Shown here: piece after piece, positions 7,166-15,085 of the stretch
Numbering within the stretch: position 1 is the stretch's first letter
Layout of the letters: every line of letters begins with the position of its first letter
DNA from: DASQFD01 sp035633255
GTDB lineage: Bacteria > Actinomycetota > Actinomycetes > Actinomycetales > Dermatophilaceae
Length of the DNA: 53,478 nt
Direction: 5' to 3'
Assembly: GCA_035633255.1 (NCBI GenBank)
Contig: DASQFD010000073.1
Location: 1 to 53,478, forward strand
Made by a program: the position numbers and the translations under genes
The notes under the pieces: generated by a model
Databases searched by the model: none
Told to the model about the DNA's origin: nothing
The model's input: only the letters and a program-made list of their open reading frames with translations

Positions 7166-8506
7166 ATGCAGCAGATCCGCGAGGCCATCCTGTCCGGTGA
7201 CCGCAGCCAGGACACCTACGAGGGCCTGACGGTCCCGGAGTCCTACCGCGGCGTCACGGTGCACAAGGACGAGGTCGGCATGTTCGAGGGGATGCCCTCG
7301 CGCGAGAAGGACCCGAGCAGGTCCCTGCACATCGACGACGTCCCGGTGCCGGAGCTCGCCCCCGGCGAGGCGCTCGTCGCGGTGATGGCGAGCTCGATCA
7401 ACTACAACACCGTGTGGACCTCGATCTTCGAGCCGGTCTCCACGTTCGGCTTCCTCGAGCGCTACGCCCGGCTCTCCCCCTACGCCAAGCGCCACGACCT
7501 GCCCTACCACGTCGTCGGCTCCGACCTCGCCGGCGTCATCCTGCGGGCCGGCCCCGGGGTGCACCTGTGGAAGCCCGGCCAGGAGGTCGTCGCCCACTGC
7601 CTGTCCGTGGAGCTGGAGAGCGCCGACGGCCACGACGACACGATGATGGACCCCGAGCAGCGGATCTGGGGCTTCGAGACCAACTTCGGCGGGCTCGCCG
7701 AGCTCGCCATCGTCAAGGCCAACCAGCTCATGCCCAAGCCCGGCCACCTGACCTGGGAGGAGGCGGCGTGCCCCGGGCTGGTGAACAGCACGGCATACCG
7801 GCAGCTCATCTCCCACAACGGCGCGCACATGAAGCTCGGCGACCGGGTGCTCATCTGGGGCGCATCCGGCGGCCTGGGCTCCTACGCGACCCAGATGGCG
7901 CTGGCGGGCGGGGCCACCCCGATCTGTGTGGTGTCCAGCCCCGAGAAGGCCGACATCTGCCGCGCCATGGGCGCCGACCTCGTCATCGACCGGGCCGCGG
8001 AGGGCTACGCCTTCTGGAACGAGGACAACACCCGGCAGAACCCCAAGGAGTGGCAGCGGTTCGGCAAGAGGATCCGCGAGCTGACCGGCGGCCACGACGT
8101 CGACATCGTCTTCGAGCACCCCGGGCGCGAGACCTTCGGGGCCAGCGTCTACGTCGCCCGCAAGGGCGGCACCATCGTGACCTGCGCGTCGACGTCCGGC
8201 TTCATGCACGAGTACGACAACCGCTACCTGTGGATGAACCTCAAGCGGATCCTCTCCAGCCACTTCGCGAACTACCGCGAGGCGTGGGAGGCCAACGAGC
8301 TCATCGACCGCGGCCTGATCCACCCGACCCTGTCCAAGACCTACCCCCTCGAGGACGTGGGCCGGGCGGCGCTCGACGTCCACCACAACCGGCACCAGGG
8401 CAAGGTCGGCGTGCTCACCCTCGCTCCCGAGGCGGGGCTCGGCGTCAGCGACCCCGACAAGCGCAGCCGCTTCGAGCCGGCCATCAACCGCTTCAGGGAC
8501 GCCTGA
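7166..8506 (+). CDS. ccr: crotonyl-CoA carboxylase/reductase
   Basis: A 446-residue medium-chain dehydrogenase/reductase very close to actinobacterial Ccr. It has the PESYRGVTVHKDE opening, the SINYNTVWTSIFEP block, an NADPH-binding Rossmann loop GASGGLGS near residue 230, and the Ccr-typical FEHPGRETFGAS. The enzyme reductively carboxylates crotonyl-CoA to (2S)-ethylmalonyl-CoA and is the hallmark of the ethylmalonyl-CoA pathway and of C4-unit supply in actinomycetes. The ATG at 7166 matches homologues and has GAGGAG about 13 bases upstream; an earlier GTG-type start at 7121 would add a poorly conserved extension. It follows the epimerase gene but has its own candidate promoter. Confidence 0.95.
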   Translation: MQQIREAILSGDRSQDTYEGLTVPESYRGVTVHKDEVGMFEGMPSREKDPSRSLHIDDVPVPELAPGEALVAVMASSINYNTVWTSIFEPVSTFGFLERYARLSPYAKRHDLPYHVVGSDLAGVILRAGPGVHLWKPGQEVVAHCLSVELESADGHDDTMMDPEQRIWGFETNFGGLAELAIVKANQLMPKPGHLTWEEAACPGLVNSTAYRQLISHNGAHMKLGDRVLIWGASGGLGSYATQMALAGGATPICVVSSPEKADICRAMGADLVIDRAAEGYAFWNEDNTRQNPKEWQRFGKRIRELTGGHDVDIVFEHPGRETFGASVYVARKGGTIVTCASTSGFMHEYDNRYLWMNLKRILSSHFANYREAWEANELIDRGLIHPTLSKTYPLEDVGRAALDVHHNRHQGKVGVLTLAPEAGLGVSDPDKRSRFEPAINRFRDA

Positions 8507-8577
8507 CCGCTCGGCGACCGCCCGGCGGGCCGGCGGGCCGGTTCGGGTGTCGCGCCGGGTGGCGCCCCGGTCCCGGC

Positions 8578-8583
8578 TAGGGT
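8578..8583 (+). promoter_or_regulatory. -10 of the AI-2E permease gene (leaderless)
   Basis: TAGGGT followed by six bases and the GTG start at 8590. Confidence 0.45.
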
Positions 8584-8589
8584 GCTCGC

Positions 8590-10008
8590 GTGACCAGAGT
8601 GACGCCCGGTGGCCAGCTGGCGCGCTGGCGCGCCTTCCGTGAGCAGCAGCGGGCCGCGCTGCGCGAGAGCAACCGGTTCACCCTGCCCGCGCACACCGAG
8701 GCGGCGCCGGGTCGCGCCGAGCCGCCGCTCTGGGCGGACCTGCTCGAGGACGACCCCACCACGACCGACCGCGTCGACCCTGCCGCGACCGACCCCACCA
8801 CGACCGACCGCGCCGATGAGGCGAGTCCCCCGCCGCGCCTCGTCGCCGAGGGGCGTGAGAGCGCGGGCCGGGCGGCGAACGCCGACCCGGCGGCCCCGGC
8901 GGCCCCGGCCGCCTCGCCGGACGCGCTCGCCGACGAGTCCGCCTCACGCTTCGGCCCCACCGGCCGGCCGCTCAACCGCCGGTCGCCGCTGTGGGTCGGG
9001 TTCTTCGGCGCTCTCGGCGCCCTCATCGCCATCGGGTTGTGGCAGAGCCTCGGGCGCCTGGCGACGACCCTGACCATCCTCCTCGTCGCCACCTTCCTCA
9101 CCCTCGCGCTGGACCCGATCGTCGAGGCACTCGTGCGGCGCGGCGTGAGCCGTGGGAAGGCCGTGCTCATCACGTTCGCCGGCCTCGTCGTCGTGTTCGT
9201 CGCCATCGGGCTGCTCGTGGTCCCGCCCGCGGTGACCCAGGGCGCGGCGCTGCTCCAGCAGGCGCCGACCTACGTCCAGGACGTCCTGGACTCCTCCTGG
9301 GTCCGCCGGGTGGACCGGCAGTACCAGGTGGTCGACAAGGTCCAGGAGGAGCTGACGGCGCGCCTGACCGACCAGAACTTCATCACCACCGTGCTCGGCG
9401 GCATCGTCGGGGCCGGCCGGGCCCTGGCCACCGGCGTCTTCCAGATCCTCACCGTGCTGGTCCTGACCCTGTACTTCCTCTCCTCGCTCCCCAGGATCAA
9501 GCAGTCGGCGTACGCCATGGTCCCCTCGACCCGCCGGACCCGGGTGACGTCGCTGTCGGAGGAGATCATGCGGCGCACCGGCTCCTACGCGATCGGCCAG
9601 TCCGCCATCGCCAGCACCAACGCCGTCCTCTCCTGGGTGATGATGACCGTCGTCGGCATCCCGTATGCCGCAGTGCTGGCGGTCGCCGTCGGGCTCCTCG
9701 GCCTCATCCCCATGATCGGCGCGACGCTCGGGGCCGTCATCGTCTGCATCGTCGCGCTGTTCGACCGCCCCGCGTCCGCGCTGATCGCCGGGGTCTACTA
9801 CGTGATCTACCAGCAGATCGAGAACTACGTCATCGCCCCGCGCATCCTGCAGCGCACCGTCTCGGTGCCCGGTGCCGTGACCGTCGTCGCCGCGCTGGCC
9901 GGCGGCACGCTGCTCGGCGTGCTCGGGGCGCTGCTGGCCATCCCCTTCGCCGCCGGCCTGCTGCTCCTCTACGAAGAGGTGCTCATCCCCCGGCAGCGCG
10001 ACCAGTAG
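8590..10008 (+). CDS. AI-2E family transporter (TqsA/YdiK-like permease)
   Basis: The 472-residue protein has a disordered, charged N-terminal tail of about 125 residues that includes a duplicated DPTTTDR stretch. An AI-2E exporter family core follows, with about seven or eight hydrophobic helices (for example near residues 135-165, 190-215, 275-300, 340-400 and 425-460). The QQIENYVIAPRIL segment near the C terminus is typical of the family. Members export AI-2 or act as Na+/H+ antiporters; the substrate here is unknown. The gene ends 26 bases inside the convergent hydrolase gene. The GTG start is set by the leaderless-type hexamer. Confidence 0.88.
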   Translation: MTRVTPGGQLARWRAFREQQRAALRESNRFTLPAHTEAAPGRAEPPLWADLLEDDPTTTDRVDPAATDPTTTDRADEASPPPRLVAEGRESAGRAANADPAAPAAPAASPDALADESASRFGPTGRPLNRRSPLWVGFFGALGALIAIGLWQSLGRLATTLTILLVATFLTLALDPIVEALVRRGVSRGKAVLITFAGLVVVFVAIGLLVVPPAVTQGAALLQQAPTYVQDVLDSSWVRRVDRQYQVVDKVQEELTARLTDQNFITTVLGGIVGAGRALATGVFQILTVLVLTLYFLSSLPRIKQSAYAMVPSTRRTRVTSLSEEIMRRTGSYAIGQSAIASTNAVLSWVMMTVVGIPYAAVLAVAVGLLGLIPMIGATLGAVIVCIVALFDRPASALIAGVYYVIYQQIENYVIAPRILQRTVSVPGAVTVVAALAGGTLLGVLGALLAIPFAAGLLLLYEEVLIPRQRDQ

Positions 10009-10780
10009 CGGCACGCGCCAGCGGTCGCGGCTCGTGCTCCATCGGACCGTCCCACGTCGTCGGCAGCGGGGCGCGGCCGGGCGCCACCCGGGCCACGACC
10101 TCGTCGAGCACCCGCCGCACGAACGGCTCCCCCACCCACAGGTGCTTGGCTCCCTCGACCCCCACCACCTCCGCGTGCGGGACGGCGGCGAAGCGCTCCC
10201 TCGCCTCCTCCGGCTGCAGGAAGTCGTCGTGCTCGGGCACGAGCGCGACCACGGGGACGTCGTGCCGGTCGGCCCACCCCTCCAGGTGCTCCGCCGCACT
10301 GAACCGGAGTGGCGGGCTCAGCAGGAACACCCCCTCGATCGAGGGGTCGTTGCCGTGCATGAGCGCGAGGTCGGTCCCGAAGGACCACCCCAGCAGCCAG
10401 CGGTGCGGGAGCGGCGGGTCCTCGTGGAACTCGGCGAACTCGATGGCGGCCGACACGTCGTAGCGCTCGGAGTCGGCCGCGTCGAAGCTCCCCTCCGACC
10501 GGCCGCGCGGTGAGGAGGTGCCGCGGGTGTTGAAGCGGAGCACCGCGACGCCGGCCAGGGCCGGCAGCCGGTAGGACGCCTTCTTCAGGACGTGGCTGTC
10601 CATGAAGCCGCCGTGGGTGGGCAGCGGGTGCAGCGTGATCAGGGTGGCGACCGGCGGCCGGTCGAGCGGCACGGCGAGCTCACCGACGAGGGTCAGGCCG
10701 TCGGCCGTGTGCAGCTCGACGTCCTCACGGCGTGCCGGCAGGATCGAGCTCGCGCGGATCTCGCGGGCCCGGTCGCTCAA
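9983..10780 (-). CDS. alpha/beta-hydrolase (dienelactone-hydrolase-like)
   Basis: About 265 residues with the alpha/beta-hydrolase order. LHPLPTHGGFMDSHV would supply the oxyanion loop, FNTRGTSSPRG the usual small-hydrolase motif, WLLGWSFGTDLAL the nucleophile elbow with Ser in GWSFG, and EHDDFL and GAKHLW the acid and His. This looks like the COG2945-type hydrolases; the substrate is unknown. The TTG start at 10780 overlaps the stop of the upstream small gene (TTGA) and fits coupling; an in-frame ATG at 10825 is an alternative. Confidence 0.82.
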   Translation of the reverse strand: MSDRAREIRASSILPARREDVELHTADGLTLVGELAVPLDRPPVATLITLHPLPTHGGFMDSHVLKKASYRLPALAGVAVLRFNTRGTSSPRGRSEGSFDAADSERYDVSAAIEFAEFHEDPPLPHRWLLGWSFGTDLALMHGNDPSIEGVFLLSPPLRFSAAEHLEGWADRHDVPVVALVPEHDDFLQPEEARERFAAVPHAEVVGVEGAKHLWVGEPFVRRVLDEVVARVAPGRAPLPTTWDGPMEHEPRPLARAATGRAAGG

Positions 10781-11070
10781 CGCAGGGCCCCGGTGGGGTG
10801 ACGCCGGTCCCGGGCGGACCAGCATCCGGAGTGCCAGTGCCGTCGCTGGTCCACGCCGCCGACGCCGTCGACCGGCCACACCACGACGTGCGGCACGCCG
10901 GCCGCGACCTCGTGGGAGCACCCGGGGCACAGGTAGGCCCGGGTCGAGGACGCCCCCGAGAGGTGGCGCACCGCCCATCGCCCACCGGCATACTCCTGCG
11001 TCGCCACCGCGGCGGGGCCGCCGAGGGCCAGGGGCCGCTCGTCGCGGCGGCGGCGGTTCGGGCGGGGCAT
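10777..11070 (-). CDS. conserved actinobacterial protein of unknown function with Cys/His pairs
   Basis: About 97 residues starting with a very basic stretch (RPNRRRRDERPL). It continues with RHLSGASSTRAYLCPGCSHE and GVPHVVVWP and a later RRHWHSGCW. The CPGC pair together with the HWHSGC segment could bind zinc. I recall similar small proteins next to alpha/beta-hydrolases in many actinobacteria, without known function. A second Met at 11079 is an alternative start. Its stop overlaps the start of the hydrolase, so the two are co-translated. Confidence 0.7.
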   Translation of the reverse strand: MPRPNRRRRDERPLALGGPAAVATQEYAGGRWAVRHLSGASSTRAYLCPGCSHEVAAGVPHVVVWPVDGVGGVDQRRHWHSGCWSARDRRHPTGALR

Positions 11071-11125
11071 GGGCGCCATGATCCCACGCGCGCGAGCGGT
11101 GGCAGGGCCCGAGGACCGGGCCGGG

Positions 11126-13600
11126 TCAGACCAGGACCCGGCCGCTGGTGGGGTCGTACATGGGGCGCAGCGCCACGTCGGCGGCCCACCGGTGTCCGGC
11201 CACGTCGACCTCCCAGCGGCCGTCGCGGAGCCACTGCGGGGTGACCGGCTCGTCGGCCTGCACCATGGCGAGGCCGACGGCACCGCCCAGCGTCCAGCCG
11301 TAGGACCCGGAGCGGACGTAGCCGACCGGCACCCCGTCGCGGTGCACCACCTCACCGTGCACGAGCAGCGGCTCGGGGTCGAGGAGCCGCAGCTGGACCA
11401 GCCGGCGGCGCGGCACGCCCGCCGCCTTCGCCGCGAGGACCGCCTCGCGGCCGATGAAGTCCCGCGCCTTGTCCAGGGCGACGGCGAAGGCCAGCCCGGC
11501 CGAGACCACGTCGTCGGTGTCGTCGAGGTCGTGGCCGTGGTCGCGGTAGGCCTTCTCCAGGCGCAGGCTGCCCAGCGCGCGCAGCCCGACCGGTCGCAGG
11601 CCGAGGGGCGCACCCGCCTCGAGGAGCACCTCGTGCACGTGCGCGGCCACCTCGGTCGGGACGTAGAGCTCGTAGCCGAGCTCGCCGACGTAGGTCAGGC
11701 GCACGCAGAGCACCTCCGCGAGCCCGACGTCGACGGTGCGGACCCCGCGGAAGGGGAACGCGGGCGTGGAGAAGTCGGCGCCGCCCACCTCCTGCAGCAG
11801 CTCGCGCGAGCGCGGGCCCTGCACGTTGAGCTGGGCCCAGCCGCCGGTCACGTCGGTGACCGCGCACCGGGCGTCCCCGACGTGACGGCGCAGGTGGGCG
11901 AGGACGTGCCCGTGCGCGGTGTCCGAGGCGACCACGAGGAAGGAGTCGGCGGCGAGCTTGGCCACCGTGACGTCGGCCTCCACGCAGCCGTCGTCGCGCA
12001 GCCACTGCGTGTAGGTGATCACCCCGGCGGGGCCGTCGACGTCGCCGGCGGAGACCCGGTCCAGGAACGTCCCGGCGTCGGGCCCCTGCACGAGGAGCTT
12101 GGCCATGAAGGACATGTCGATCAGGCCGACGCCCTCACGCACCGCCCGGTGCTCGGCCTCCCAGCTCTCCCACCAGGGCTGGCGCCGCCACGAGGGCGAG
12201 GCGGTCGCGGGGCCGCCGGGGACGGCATACCAGTCCGGGCTCTCCCACCCGGTCACCTCCCTGAACACGGCCCCCTGCGCCGCCAGCCGGTCGTGCAGCG
12301 GCGAGCGCTTCAGGCCGCGCGCGGAGCGCAGCTGGGTGCCCGGAGGATGGGCGGCATAGACGGTGCCGAGGATCTCGCGGGTGCGCTCGGCGCGGTGCCG
12401 CGGGGTGAGCTGGTGGCGGGAGAAGCGGTCCAGGGTGATGCCGGTGGTGTCCACGTCGGCACGGCCGGTGACCACCCAGTGGGCGAGGAGCCGGCCCAGG
12501 CCGCCGGCGGAGAGGATGCCCACGGAGTTCAGGCCGGCGACGACGAAGTAGCCGCGCAGGTGCGGCGCCTCCCCCACCGCCGGCGAGAGGTCGGGCGTGA
12601 AGGACTCCGGGCCGCAGAAGAAGGTCCGCACGCCGACCTCGAGCGCGGCCGGGACGCGGGCCATCGCCTTCTGGAGGAACGGCGTCATCCGCTCCCAGTC
12701 CGGGGGCAGCTCGCCGAAGGAGAACGACGCCGGTATGCCGTCCACGCGCCACGGTGCCGCGACCGGCTCGAACATCCCGATCATCATCCCGCCACCCTCC
12801 TCGCGGTAGTAGCCGTAGGAGGCGGGGTCCTCGAAGACCGGCGCGTCCGGGCTCATCCCGGGCAGGGTGTCGGTGATGAGGTAGTAGTGCTCCGCCGCCT
12901 GGTTCGGGACGACCACGCCGCTGCGGGCGGCGAGCTCGCGGGCCCACATGCCGGTGCAGTTGACGACCACCTCGCACTCGACGTCCCCGAGCGCCGTGCG
13001 GACCCCGGTGACCGAGCCGCGGGTGGTGACCCCCTCGCGGCCGTCGGTGAGCACCTCGTCGACGGCGACGCCCTCCAGGACGCGGACCCCCCGCATCCGG
13101 GCACCCTTGGCGAGCGACATCGTCAGGTCGACGGGGTTGACCCGCCCGTCGCCGGGGACGTGGAAGCCGGCCAGCAGGTCGTCGGTGCGGGCGAGGGGGA
13201 AGAGCTCGGCGATCTCGCGCGGGCCCACCTCGTGGACCTCCAGGCCGAGGTGGCGCTGGAACGCGGCCACGCGGCGGTACTCCTCGAGGCGCTCCTGCTC
13301 GCCCGCGGCCTCGAGCAGCCCCACGGGGCGGAAGCCGGTGGAGAGCCCGGTCTCCGCCTCGAGCCGGGCGTAGAGGTCTCGGGAGTAGAGCCGGATCGCG
13401 GTGGAGGTCTCGGAGAACGAGCCGAAGCAGGTCATCAGGCCGGCCGCGTGCCACGTCGTGCCGGAGGTGAGCCGGTCGCGCTCGAGGAGCAGCACGTCGG
13501 TCTCACCCTCGAGCGCGAGGTGGTAGGCGACCGAGGCACCGATGACGCCGCCGCCGATGACGACGACCCTGGCCCGGCTCGGGAGCACCGCTGGAGTCAC
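11126..13600 (-). CDS. FAD-dependent oxidoreductase with GcvT domain (dimethylglycine/sarcosine dehydrogenase-like)
   Basis: An 824-residue fusion. The N-terminal half is a DAO-type flavoprotein starting with the dinucleotide motif VVVIGGGVIGASVAYHL, with the SGTTWHAAGL segment of the dimethylglycine/sarcosine dehydrogenase group. The C-terminal half (from about residue 430) is a folate-binding GcvT-like module with DMSFMAKLLVQGPDA and a GCV_T C-terminal barrel. Such enzymes demethylate N-methylated glycines and pass the one-carbon unit to tetrahydrofolate. The substrate cannot be told from the sequence. The GTG at 13600 has TAGCGT seven bases upstream; an earlier GTG at 13639 is in frame. 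No glycine-betaine genes are adjacent. Confidence 0.88.
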   Translation of the reverse strand: MTPAVLPSRARVVVIGGGVIGASVAYHLALEGETDVLLLERDRLTSGTTWHAAGLMTCFGSFSETSTAIRLYSRDLYARLEAETGLSTGFRPVGLLEAAGEQERLEEYRRVAAFQRHLGLEVHEVGPREIAELFPLARTDDLLAGFHVPGDGRVNPVDLTMSLAKGARMRGVRVLEGVAVDEVLTDGREGVTTRGSVTGVRTALGDVECEVVVNCTGMWARELAARSGVVVPNQAAEHYYLITDTLPGMSPDAPVFEDPASYGYYREEGGGMMIGMFEPVAAPWRVDGIPASFSFGELPPDWERMTPFLQKAMARVPAALEVGVRTFFCGPESFTPDLSPAVGEAPHLRGYFVVAGLNSVGILSAGGLGRLLAHWVVTGRADVDTTGITLDRFSRHQLTPRHRAERTREILGTVYAAHPPGTQLRSARGLKRSPLHDRLAAQGAVFREVTGWESPDWYAVPGGPATASPSWRRQPWWESWEAEHRAVREGVGLIDMSFMAKLLVQGPDAGTFLDRVSAGDVDGPAGVITYTQWLRDDGCVEADVTVAKLAADSFLVVASDTAHGHVLAHLRRHVGDARCAVTDVTGGWAQLNVQGPRSRELLQEVGGADFSTPAFPFRGVRTVDVGLAEVLCVRLTYVGELGYELYVPTEVAAHVHEVLLEAGAPLGLRPVGLRALGSLRLEKAYRDHGHDLDDTDDVVSAGLAFAVALDKARDFIGREAVLAAKAAGVPRRRLVQLRLLDPEPLLVHGEVVHRDGVPVGYVRSGSYGWTLGGAVGLAMVQADEPVTPQWLRDGRWEVDVAGHRWAADVALRPMYDPTSGRVLV

Positions 13601-13607
13601 GCCGCCC

Positions 13608-13613
13608 ACGCTA
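13608..13613 (-). promoter_or_regulatory. -10 of the FAD/GcvT gene (leaderless)
   Basis: TAGCGT on the minus strand, seven bases before the GTG at 13600. Confidence 0.4.
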
Positions 13614-13639
13614 TCCGGGCCGTCACCGGCCCGCTGCAC

Positions 13640-13705
13640 CCCTCCGGCTCGCTGCCCTCCCCGGCTCGCTGCCCCCGGCTCGCTGCCCCCCTCCGGCTCG
13701 GGGTG
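13640..13705. repeat. imperfect tandem repeat, unit about 14-17 bp
   Basis: The block CGGCTCGCTGCCC recurs three times with variable C/T spacers, followed by a partial fourth copy. It is non-coding and lies upstream of the FAD/GcvT gene. Slippage is the simplest origin. Confidence 0.6.
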
Positions 13706-13781
13706 CCGTGCCCCGCAGCCCCGCCGGCGTTCTGGTGCCGTGTGCCGGTGCGGGAGCGCTGCGGGTCGGGGTGCCGTGCCA

Positions 13782-13843
13782 GTCGAGTTCGCAGGACACG
13801 CCGACGGGAGTGATCGTGCCTCGGCGTGTCCTGCGAACTCGAC
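13782..13843. repeat. long hairpin repeat, copy 1
   Basis: A perfect 23-bp inverted repeat (arms 13782-13804 and 13821-13843) around a 16-base loop. Each arm contains TCGCAGGACACGCCGA or its complement. The same arm, with two or three changes, forms copy 2 at 14972-15033. It sits 47 bases past the stop of the AbiEi-like gene, so it can also act as that gene's terminator, although no T run follows. Confidence 0.9.
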
Positions 13844-13863
13844 GGCGGGCGCCGGCCGAAGCC

Positions 13864-13902
13864 GGCGATGTCAGCGGATGTCAGCGGATGTCAGCGGATG
13901 TC
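13864..13902. repeat. 10-bp direct repeat giving stops in all three minus-strand frames
   Basis: The unit TCAGCGGATG occurs three times in a row (13871-13900), flanked by partial copies. Read on the minus strand each unit contains TGA, and the 10-base spacing shifts the frame by one, so stop codons appear in all three frames at 13891, 13881 and 13871, right at the end of the AbiEi-like gene. Confidence 0.85.
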
Positions 13903-14904
13903 CAGCGTCTCCGGGTCCACGCCGAGCCGAGCCGCCAGACGGCGGAGCAGGGCGACGCGCCGAGGCCGCTGGAACATGTCCTCGGCGAAGATCTCCTCCA
14001 CGCTCCACCCCTCGGCCTGGGCCGCCCTGATCCTCGCGGCGTCCCGGCTGCGGTGCCGGATGCCGGCGTGGGCGGCCTCGCCCTGGTACTCCGCGACGAC
14101 CCGCTGCCGCTGCCAGACCAGGTCGCCCAGCAGGAGGAAGCCACCGTCGCGCGCCTCGACGACGGCGTTGAGCTCCGGCTCGGGCAGCCCGGCGCCGGTG
14201 ACGACGAGCCGGGCCCTGGTCTCCATCGGGGACCGGGCGCCGGAGCGCACCAGCGCCAGGGCATCCACGAGCACGCGCTTGCCACGAGGTCGCACCCGAG
14301 CCTCCAGGGCGGCGCGCAGCGCGGGTTCGCCGAACCGTGGGCGGGCCCCCGTCTCGGCCTCCTCGGCGCTGCGCACCACGGCGCGCAGCCACTCCGGCTC
14401 CTCGCCGTCCGCAGGCCCCAGTCCCCGGTCCAGCCGGTCGACCACGTGGTCGCCGACGACCACCAGGTCCTCCAGCCCGAGGCCGCGGGCCGTCACCGCC
14501 CCGAGGTCGCACCACGTGTCCGCGAGGGACACCACCCGCACGCCGTGCAGCTCCTCGACGGCCCGGTCACCGCGGTGGCCGTGGCATCCGCGGCGTCGGG
14601 GGCTGGCCGCTGCGGCGGCCGGACGGAGGACGTCGAGCGTGCGCTGGGCCTCGGCGCACCGCGGGAGCGGCAGCCCCCACAGCTGGGCCGCGGTGACGTG
14701 CGAGAAGGCGGCGTCCGCGGGCAGCACGAGCTGCACCGCACGCGCCCGCTCCAGCACTCCCTCCAGGGGCACGGACGACCGGACGCCTCGGGTGGGCGAG
14801 CTCAGGAGCGGGTCGCGGAGGTGCCAGGACGGCATACCGAGTTCCGCGAGCTCGCCCACGGTGAACGGGCGGTCCGGGAACGCGCGGGGGCGGCGCTTCG
14901 ACAC
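13891..14904 (-). CDS. AbiEi-like / DUF559-type protein (possible PD-(D/E)XK-fold nuclease domain)
   Basis: A 337-residue protein of the two-part type common in actinobacteria. The N-terminal part (about 1-90: FTVGELAELGMPSWHLRDPLL and RGVRSSVP) resembles the AbiEi antitoxin winged-helix domain. The C-terminal part (about 220-337) has the Vsr/DUF559-like strand order, with ELNAVVEARDGGFLLLGDLVW, then VVAEYQGEAAHAG, then RRIRAAQAEGW-type helices. The Glu-Tyr-Gln-Gly segment replaces the more usual EYDG, so nuclease activity is uncertain. The GTG start at 14904 has no clear ribosome site. It is bracketed on both sides by the same long hairpin (copies 1 and 2), which makes it look like a discrete unit. 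Confidence 0.75.
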   Translation of the reverse strand: MSKRRPRAFPDRPFTVGELAELGMPSWHLRDPLLSSPTRGVRSSVPLEGVLERARAVQLVLPADAAFSHVTAAQLWGLPLPRCAEAQRTLDVLRPAAAAASPRRRGCHGHRGDRAVEELHGVRVVSLADTWCDLGAVTARGLGLEDLVVVGDHVVDRLDRGLGPADGEEPEWLRAVVRSAEEAETGARPRFGEPALRAALEARVRPRGKRVLVDALALVRSGARSPMETRARLVVTGAGLPEPELNAVVEARDGGFLLLGDLVWQRQRVVAEYQGEAAHAGIRHRSRDAARIRAAQAEGWSVEEIFAEDMFQRPRRVALLRRLAARLGVDPETLDIR

Positions 14905-14971
14905 CCGCCCACCCTGCCGGTCAGGCGGGGGTCGACCCCGCCCTCATCCACAGGCCGTGGCGCGCCCGGTG

Positions 14972-15033
14972 GTCGAGATCGCAGAACACGCCGACGTCGT
15001 GGCGCCCGCGTCGGCGTGTTCTGCGATCTCGAC
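14972..15033. repeat. long hairpin repeat, copy 2
   Basis: A perfect 24-bp inverted repeat (arms 14972-14995 and 15010-15033) with a 14-base loop. The arms share GTCGAG-TCGCAG-ACACGCCGA with copy 1, while the loops differ. It lies 53 bases past the stop of the 3-hydroxybutyryl-CoA dehydrogenase gene and 67 bases before the start of the AbiEi-like gene. Confidence 0.9.
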
Positions 15034-15085
15034 CCGGCGACACCCGCGCGGTCGTGTGGGCGGGGTGTGGAGCCGGGGGGGCCGG

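Noticed and set aside
13782..13843. Hairpin copies as plain terminators only
   Set aside because: They are well placed for termination, but the conserved stem sequence at three loci needs another explanation, so they are reported as a repeat family.
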